Origin: Gerris lacustris
Taxonomy: Eukaryota > Arthropoda > Insecta > Hemiptera > Gerridae
Direction: 5' to 3'
Assembly (NCBI GenBank): GCA_951217055.1
Contig: OX578279.1
Span: forward strand, 42,247,610-42,311,609
DNA: 64,000 nt
Part shown: positions 56,640 through 64,000 of the stretch, piece by piece
How the letters are laid out: the number at the start of each line of letters is the position of its first letter
How positions within the stretch are numbered: the stretch's first letter is position 1
Notes under the pieces: model-generated
What the model saw: the letters and a program-made list of their open reading frames with translations, nothing else
Databases searched by the model: none
What the model was told of the DNA's origin: nothing
Made by a program: the position numbers and the translations under genes

Positions 56640-57231
56640 ACACTAGAGATTCCGGAATGCGATTCTCGAATGCAAGATTCTAATGATACCAAGCGGCCTA
56701 TGTATTGTGCTTATGTCCATTCAGACTACGATTCCGGTATGCGATTCGTATGAGATTCTCAAATCGAGTATCCCGTCCCCGTGAGCCGCCTCGATTCTTT
56801 TTAGAATTCTTCTTAAAAAGGGGCTCATGATACATTGCGTCAGACTAGGCGATTCCGAATCGCATTCCGCTTCAATCCTCTTGCTATTTATTTTCTTTAA
56901 ATAAGATATTTTAATTATAAATTCATTATAATTACTGTAATATCATTAATTATAATATTTTATTATAAATAATTTTATTTATATTATATAAAATATTTTA
57001 ATTATATAAATATAATACTATGTTAAATAAAATAGGTTAATTATGAATATAATAATAAATATAATATAATTAATTATTTAAAAATTAAATACATATTATA
57101 TGTTAGTGTATAATAAAAGTGGGATCAAACTAGGAAAAGTGGGGGGAAGAAGCTGCCGAGATACTGAATCTTGATACTTTTTTGAATCTCATACACGAAT
57201 CGCATTCCGGAATCCCAGTGTGAATGAGCCC
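56640..57231. mobile_element. Harbinger-like MITE, 592 bp
   Basis: Inverted ends GGCCTCATTCACACTAG and GGGCTCATTCACACTGG, then ATTCCGGAATGCGATTC on both sides; 3-bp duplication TTA (56637-56639, 57232-57234). Many GATTC/GAATC repeats in the subterminal parts. No ORF. Confidence 0.87.
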
Positions 57232-57234
57232 TTA

Positions 57235-57954
57235 CAGAGTTAACAGACTTTTTCTTTGTTTGTTACTTATTTAATAACATCTTGTCTGATTTGTATGACA
57301 TTACAATCAATCTATTTAGCTAAAGTAAAGGCAGTGCAGATTATTTTAGCTGGATGAGATTTTTATTTTATTTTCTTTTTTAGATGGATGAGGTAGTTTT
57401 GTTAGTTAAGTTGTGATCAAAAAATAACTTTTTTCCGTGGTAGTCTGTGAAATAGTAACTTTAGGGCCTAAAAAACATAGCTTAAATCCATATTTTCATT
57501 TCGTGGACTTATTCTTTTCATTACTCTTAAACTGTATTGAAAAAATTGTTTACATGCTATTAGTAGTTATCAAAAGTGCCGTTTTTAGTGCTGCAATCAA
57601 GTAAACATATTTCTTGTTGTTGTACACATGTTTCTTGTTCTCAAACAAGCACTGTTAAATAAAATATTAATAATGTTTACCGAATGTCTACATGTAAGCA
57701 GTTTCTTACCTAACTGTTTAAGGTTAGTATCAATAAATTGGATTTATTTAAATTTTTTTCTCACTGACTCCAGTTGCTCTTTCAATGCATTTCAATGCAG
57801 CTTTTTAAATAATATAAGTAAAAATTAAGAATACCTCAAATATATTTATAGAATAAGCAATATAATTTCTCTTTTTTAGTTTTAGCATTCTCTGACTCCT
57901 ATTAATATACTTTACTTTTGGTAATCTATGTGGTAATTGAATGAAAGTTTCACA

Positions 57955-57995
<41 letters not shown>

Positions 57996-58407
57996 AACTT
58001 TGAACTGAAATTATAGTTGGTATTCAACAGAACCAGATAGTTGCAGTATTTTCTGTAGATGTGGTCTTTCAATGAATATGGTCCAGCTTCAAAGAAGTTA
58101 ATTTTACACAAAATGTTTTTGCTATGTCGTCATTAAATTATAAATTATCTTTTTCCTTAGACTTATTTAAAATAATTATGTATTTCTTTGAAAAATAAAG
58201 TAATATCACAGTTTTTTTTCATTTATGAAAAGACCCTTACCTCCAAATTATTATAGTTTTTAACTTATTAAAATGTTTCTTTTCATATATTATGTCAAAA
58301 ATATGGTATTAAGATGTCTTGAGATTTAAGATCTTTTGTTAGATAGTTTCAGCTTAATATGTCTAAAAGATTTTTAAGGTTTATTAATGGATATTGTTGA
58401 TTGAAGT
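57235..58407 (-). other. DOR 3' UTR side
   Basis: Directly downstream of the DOR stop on the minus strand. A-rich with a 36-nt A-run at 57958-57993 (plus strand). Poly(A) site not determined. Confidence 0.4.
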
Positions 58408-58560
58408 TTAGCAGCATTTTCGGTTGTTGTTGGCCCCTGAGGGCTTGTTCTGTCTGTCGGACCTCCTTTGACGCTTGTTTCTTCCTACAACCTCCTTCAC
58501 TTTGTTTGTCCTTTCCAGGTGACTCTTCTTTATATTATCTGTTTTGGTCCGGTTTTCCAC
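58408..58560 (-). CDS. DOR: DOR exon 3: conserved basic C-terminus
   Basis: Residues 184-233 and TAA (58408-58410). The acceptor is TTGTTGTTGACAG. Encodes KKSHLERTNKVKEVV, RQRRSDRQNK and the terminal SGANNNRKCC. It has no start codon, so an ORF scan for Met misses it. Confidence 0.88.
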   Translation of the reverse strand: MENRTKTDNIKKSHLERTNKVKEVVGRNKRQRRSDRQNKPSGANNNRKCC

Positions 58561-60858
58561 CTGTCAACAACAATAATAATTAATTATAAATATCAGCGAT
58601 TAAATAGGTCTAGATAATATTAAAAGCAGTTAAGCACTAAAAATGTTATCAAGGAACAATTAGAGGAACCATTATCAAATACTTTAGGTCAGTGGCGTAG
58701 CTAGGGCATTGGGGGCCCCCCGCAAGAACTTTTTGAGGGCCCCTCTCCAAAAAAAAAAAACCTCTTGCGTTTTGACCTGGGGGCCCCCTACAGTAGGGGC
58801 CCTCCCGCAGTGCGGGCCCATTGTTACGCCACTGCTTTAGGATCTAAGTTTGATGTTGGAGTTTGCCCACAATTTAATTTGAGTAAGCGCCAGTGCAATT
58901 TTAGATTTGTTACCAAGAGGGGTGAATCTTGTCAGTGGAGTACCAAGGCGGGTGCGGAGGGGGCGGGCCTCCCCGGGTGCCACGAGCCTTAGGGGGTGTC
59001 ATTATGGCAGAAAGAAAAAAAAACACCCAATTTCTGAGGGGGTGACAAGATAATATTCCGCTCTGGGTGCCAAAAGACCTTGGTACGCCACTGAAACTAG
59101 TTTCAAATAATAATGAAGTTGTGCAGGTTCAATGTAAAAAGTTGATCATTTAGTATTTTACAGTAATATTATTTATACTACTGTTATTGTTAAATATATT
59201 TCAGTGGAAAAAGAGCAGTATAAATATTTAGAAAGTAGATGCATTAAGAAGCACAACTTATTTATTTTAAACATTTTTGAAGTTTTTAATATAATGTCTT
59301 CAATCAAGTAAAACTCCTCTTCAAAATATTCCTCCAGGAACTCCAAAATGACCTTATTATCTATTGAGGCCTAGGTGTAATTACAGTAATCTTTTAACTC
59401 TATCTCTTCACAACTTTCCCTTACATAACACAGTGCTCTTGTACACCTTGAGTTAAAACAACTACAAGGTGAAATCTGACAGAATTTATAAATCAAAATT
59501 CATTGTGCATATCTACTGTACTAATTAGAATAAACTCTGATTCTTACTTCAGTAAGAATGTTTTAAAGCAATCCAAATCATTTTTAAATCTTTAATTTTA
59601 TCGTTTTCAGTAAAAACAATAAAATTTAATTCAACATTTGTCCAATTTGTGTCCATAAAAATGTTTTGTTAATTAAAAAGTATGTAAAGTATACAAAATT
59701 GTTATTTAGGTTATAGTGTTTATTTATTTATTTTCAAAATAGTTAAACAGATATGGATTTAGTATACTTTCTTAGTTTTTCATTCCTGAAGTCTCTGTTA
59801 TGTAGTTGGATGGTATTAATGTATCAATCAATACTCAAAAGTGATAATATTGTGTAAATATGTATATGTGCTTAAAATGAGAAGAAAAGTCCATTTATTG
59901 GAAATATTTTACAAATAGATTTTAAGTGTACTAATTCTTCCTAATATGTCAATGAGTATGGACTTATACCTTCTGTGCGTGGTGTAATTGTTGGACTTGC
60001 TGCTGCTGTACAAGGTGGTGTAAGGGGTGCCTATGATGTCTGGTTGCCGGTCGGGCAGGGGTATCCTGGGAAACAACAGTAGTGGAAGGTTGAACTGAGA
60101 CCCGTCCCGCAGGCCTAGTGTTGTTTCCCCTTACGGTAGGTGTTGAACTCCCACTCGACAAGGGCCTTCGGTTTTCATCCCTATAAGGGCTAGTCCGCCT
60201 GAGAGCTCCAGGGCTGCTACGCCGGTAAACAGACATACTAGGGTGTTCTATGAGGAGGTTTTCAAGAGGGGAAGTTTCCACACTCACCGGCCCAGTTGAA
60301 GCGAAGCAAGGTGGTGGAGTCACGAACCAAGATTCTTCCATGCCCGTCGCTCCCTCCACTTCTCCGTCATCACCTGCACAAATATTATTATAATTATGTG
60401 AATAGAAATAATATCCTGTTGTTAAGGGATCAAAAGTTATAGTATATTGAAAATATATGAAGAAACTCTTTGACTATGCAAAGGCACACAGATTTTGTAA
60501 ATTACCATTTTCTTTGTTTATAGCTATTTAATAGCTGTCCAATATTTCTGAAAAGGATTGGCCTTGGTTTTATTTGGGCATGGCCTTATTATTGCAATAG
60601 ATTTTTGTATCAAACAATTGTTTTATTGCTAATATAGTAATTTTTTAAACCTTTTATTATCCATCAATTTTATAATCTGCTAATACTTAGAAAATTATTG
60701 GTAGTTAACTTACCAGGTTGGTTAACAACGACCCAGTCATCGTCTTCAGTCTCAGAGATCAGTCTTTGAGTTGGTGCAGTGTCCGCTTCCCTTGGTTCTT
60801 CCTGCCTTCCATTTGCATCTCCGTATCCCAACAAGTAATTAGCTAAATTGCTCAGCAT
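58408..60858 (-). CDS. DOR: TP53INP/DOR-family protein, three coding exons
   Basis: Join of 60858-60714, 60373-59970 and 58560-58408 gives 233 aa, close to human TP53INP1 (240 aa). Three family blocks are present: an acidic LC3-interacting motif EDDDWVVVN (W42-V45), the signature MEESWFVTPPPCF (60-72) with SPLENLLIEHPSMSVY (83-98), and a basic C-terminus LERTNKVKEV...RQRRSDR (198-218). The family shuttles between nucleus and autophagosomes, binding ATG8/LC3 proteins through the LIR and acting as a nuclear-receptor coactivator (Drosophila DOR works with the ecdysone receptor). The middle (about 99-183) is Ser/Arg/Pro-rich and ends in HHLVQQQQVQQLHH. Junctions: G|GTAAGT...GTGCAG|GT and AAG|GTATAAGT...TTGACAG|GTG, phases consistent. 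The second donor is weak but the downstream exon is unmistakable. Confidence 0.92.
58690..58834. mobile_element. hAT MITE (CAGTGGCGTA type), copy 2, in DOR intron 2
   Basis: Ends CAGTGGCGTAGCTA and (inverted) CAGTGGCGTAACAA; 8-bp flanks CTTTAGGT and CTTTAGGA (7/8). 145 bp. Shares GGGGGCCCCC tracts with 35313-35554. Confidence 0.87.
58933..59093. mobile_element. hAT MITE, 161 bp, in DOR intron 2
   Basis: Ends CAGTGGAGTACCAAGG and (inverted) CAGTGGCGTACCAAGG. The 8-bp flanks AATCTTGT/AAACTAGT match at 6 positions. Confidence 0.8.
59094..59969. other. DOR intron 2, remainder
   Basis: AT-rich intron with no other features recognised. Confidence 0.5.
59970..60373 (-). CDS. DOR: DOR exon 2: family signature
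   Basis: Residues 49-183. Acceptor AATATTTGTGCAG; donor AAG|GTATAAGT. Contains MEESWFVTPPPCF and the ENLLIEHPSMSVY block. The in-frame TAA three bases into the intron makes the exon look terminal, which is misleading. Confidence 0.92.
60714..60858 (-). CDS. DOR: DOR exon 1: LIR motif
   Basis: Residues 1-48 plus the first base of codon 49. Starts MLSNLANYLLGYG; LIR WVVV preceded by acidic residues. The ATG directly follows GTCTGTTTAG, a possible splice acceptor, so a 5' UTR exon may lie upstream. Confidence 0.9.
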
Positions 60859-63800
60859 CTAAACAGACAAAAAGTATACATTGTTATTGGTTATAGCAAT
60901 CAATGTTATTGGTAATTTTCTCCAATAATTGTACAAAAAAAAATAAAAAAAATAGAATATTTCTCTCGAGTGAAACATCATATTGCTACATTTTCCTATT
61001 AAAATCAAAATAATTAGTAATAACCTAGAAAGAAAAGTTACTCCTTTGTTATCTCAGGATGCACTTAAGTACTCTTAACATACTCCTTTAGGATGCATTT
61101 TAATTAAATATAACCTTAAAGAACTGTAAGATGAACAGATACGTTGTTTACTAATAGATAGGGATCTTGCTTATCTGCTAGTAAAAAACTTACTTTTCCT
61201 TATATATAACAAAGGGGAACCAAACATTTTTTTGGGAATAATACTGAAACTATAAAAATTATACTATTATGGTCAGACTGTTACAACATGGGCCAAAACT
61301 TTTGAAAAATAGAATGGACATATCTGGAACACTTTAAATGACATCTTCTGACAAAAAGGTCCAAAGCTAACCACTATAATCCTCCTAATTAGTATTGCTT
61401 ATCAGTTAACCCAAATCTGTGTTATTTGGACTAAGAAAAAATAATTAAAGCTCGGGATTAGTGTCCTTATTAGCAGTCATATTTTTACTTATTATCATTA
61501 CTTACTATCATTGACACTATAATATTTATAGTATAAATCCAAAAGAATAATATTTTACTAAAGAATATTCCTTTACCTAACATATCCACTATTATATACA
61601 ACAAATCTTGGGAAGTACGATATACATTAATTATACCATACTATTAATATTTTAATATCCAATAAATTGAGGTAGATTTTTTTTACCTCTTTCAAGAGTG
61701 ATACGCTACTTTATATATTGAAACACGGACATAATAGTAAAGTTATTGTTTAATGTTTTTACACCATACTTTAATTAGACTTAAAAAACAGAAATCCATT
61801 GGAAAGATAAAAAGGGAATTTATTGAATAGTGCTTCAGTGAGAACAAGGAGCCGATGACCTTGTATGAAGGGCATCCTAGTAATCACATCCTTCTGTTAG
61901 CTCTCCCACTACTTCACCTACCCATCTATGGCTGGTGCCTTAAGCATTAAACACAACTATCTCGGCAGAGTTGAAAATTTATTACTAATTGCCACTGTTA
62001 ACCTTCAACAAAAACACACTGCCGTCACTCACTTAACTATTCTCTTGATAATAACAGCTTGATAATCTACACATTTCAGTACCTTAAATTAGCGTCATCA
62101 CTATAAATTGAAAGAAAAAATAAGTAAACATGATAAGAATGAAAATTGTAAATGTCTTCTTTTGGACCTTTGATATCTACTTCACTTCTATTTTTAACAT
62201 AACTAAGTAGTAATCCAAAAGACTTATGAATGAGTAGTTTACTAGCATCGAAATGTTCCAGTTCTGTACAGTTATATAATGTATACTACATACCTAACCT
62301 GTTTGTATCTAAAATTCTATACCTAAGTATCAGATGTTTCTACTACCTACACTTTTTTGTCCCGATTTTAAAACACCTTTATAAGATATCACTGCCAGTA
62401 CTAACAGTTGGGTTTGACAAATATTATTCTTCAAGTTCTTTCTACCATTTTCAAATGAAAAAAACTTACTTTTTAATTGAGAATAGAATTCAAAGTGCTG
62501 AATATTTTAAGACAGATGATTTTAGTTGAAAATACATTATTTATTTTAATGATATACTGTTAAATATACAACCTTTTTTAAATATAAATTTTTCCAAGTA
62601 TTTTCAATAGCGGAATCGCTTTTTTTTTCAATTTAGGATATAAAAGAAATCAGATATCAAATCATTTACCCCATTATAGTACTTTGTTTTTGTATGGCTT
62701 CATTAAAAAGGCGCCTATGGTTTTCTAGAGCTACTTTTTACTACCTTTCAAAAACCAACCGCACTAGAAAATATTTTCTAAGGCTTCATTAATATTGAAG
62801 GGGAATACACTAGGTAATAGCTTAGCTTTTATCATTCAGTCGAAATGATCGAATAATGTTTTTTTATTCGATCAATTTCTTGTTCAATTATTCAGTTACT
62901 ATATGAATTAATTTCGTTACATGATAAATTAATTTTATATTGAGCCTTTATATTATTACAAGAGATTTAACCATATAAAATAATATTTTCTTAACTTTTG
63001 TGTTTATAATGCTTGATTCTTATATACTCTTGAAAATTAAATTTTTAATTAGTCTTAGATTTTCAGTCTGCTGCCTTTAGGGTACGAGAAAATAAAATTT
63101 TAATATATCGTTTCTCACTTCAATATTTCACCTCCCTTTGGAGGATATTCATATCTTGAAAAATGAATCCTGGGGTTAACAACGTAGTTTAAATATTTCT
63201 TTTTATCTATTGTCAATATTATTTAATACAAATTAATACGTTAAACAAAACTTGAAACTTTAAAAAATTGATAGCATTGGCGAGAAAACAAGTCTCCATA
63301 TGTGAGTTTAACAAGGACTATAGTGAGGAATAATATGTTAAAGTTTTATTATCTAGTAATCTAGTACCTTAAAGACCACAGATTGAAAATCTATGATTAA
63401 TTGTATTATAGGGAAAGGGTATTCTACTTCGATTGATTAAATATCTATTTATAAGATTCAAATCTAATATGTTTATGGTAAATTGGCTTAATATTCACTT
63501 TTAAAATCATTTACATGATCTTAAAATAAAAAACTTAAAAAATATGTTAATCTAAGGATAGTGTTCTCTATAAAATATAATGTACTCGTACATTCATGAT
63601 AAATATAACAGATCTAAACATCTTATTAGACGCGAAGAAAAAATGTTTTAAATGAAGATACAAATTAATCTTTATTTATGAACATATTTATTTAATTGTA
63701 TTTTAATATTCTTGGAGTTGCTTATGTTGTTCCCCCTAGTACAAAGGTCCGAACACAAACCCCTTAGAAAAATGTGGCTTAATAATTAAGTTAATCCTTC

Positions 63801-64000
63801 GAAATATCTTTAAAAATGTCCACCCTAACGAAACAACGAATAAACCCGACATTTTGAAGTAAACAGTCTTTCTTTACTCAATGTTTTATCTGTCAAACAG
63901 ATAGTGGTAATATAGCAACTTTTAAATGTAAACAAAGTATCTAATAAACGCTCTTAACTTAAAAGAGTTGCTTAAAAAAATAAGGTGCAGATGTAGGTAA
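60859..64000. other. Region upstream of DOR, no gene recognised
   Basis: AT-rich. A GC-moderate stretch at 61830-62060 is a possible place for a 5' UTR exon or promoter, but no motif decides it. Frames such as 62230-62529 have no recognisable content. Confidence 0.4.

Noticed and set aside
53760..58400. Extremely long DOR 3' UTR
   Set aside because: Position allows it, but nothing in the sequence fixes a transcript end, and the Harbinger MITE and long simple repeats argue for at least part being intergenic.

Overview
This is a window of an animal nuclear genome: AT-rich, intron-bearing and crowded with transposable elements. The gene set and transposon types (hAT, PIF/Harbinger, pogo, R1-like LINE, Gypsy-size LTRs, tRNA-derived SINEs) fit an arthropod, probably an insect. 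A hemipteran is a guess from general repeat style and is not proven. There is no bacterial, viral or CRISPR content.

Three host genes can be assembled from exons with consensus splice sites and matching phases. (1) Plus strand, 1055-6968: a four-exon UPF0193/EVG1-family protein (207 aa, relative of human C22orf23). (2) Minus strand, 37580-18042: a nine-exon nucleobindin (NUCB1-like, 625 aa) with signal peptide, the nucleobindin coiled-coil/DNA-binding-like region, two EF-hands and a very Gln/Asn/Pro-rich tail. (3) Minus strand, 60858-58408: a three-exon TP53INP/DOR-family autophagy and nuclear cofactor protein (233 aa). Its conserved last exon (58408-58560) has no start codon and is easily missed. 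These genes have no evident functional link to one another.

Layout. 1-7.5 kb: EVG1 gene, its first intron filled by a long nested foldback and other repeats. 7.65-13.6 kb: a very young LTR retrotransposon (7678-13544) with two 1.6-kb LTRs that differ by a single A, a lone gag-like ORF on the minus strand, no pol, and a primer-binding-site/LTR-edge unit repeated eight times across the LTR boundary. 13.9-17.1 kb: a hAT MITE and a LINE fragment split by another MITE. 18-37.6 kb: NUCB exons separated by introns that hold a decayed hAT transposon, an R1-like LINE with a long open reverse-transcriptase frame, a pogo-type element, a SINE, a tRNA-like sequence and several MITEs. 38.9-51.6 kb: gene-free repeat territory with copies of one tRNA-B-box-bearing repeat family (Rep-A), a GC-rich solo LTR, a 1.75-kb palindrome of two Harbinger MITEs, a palindromic tRNA-like pair and a hAT element with a nested repeat. 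51.6-58.4 kb: AT-rich, gene-poor DNA that includes the DOR 3' side. 58.4-64 kb: DOR and its upstream region.

The most unusual structures are the gag-only LTR element with its multiplied primer-binding-site unit, the nested foldback beside EVG1 exon 1, the head-to-head Harbinger palindrome, and a module shared between two transposon families with different ends.
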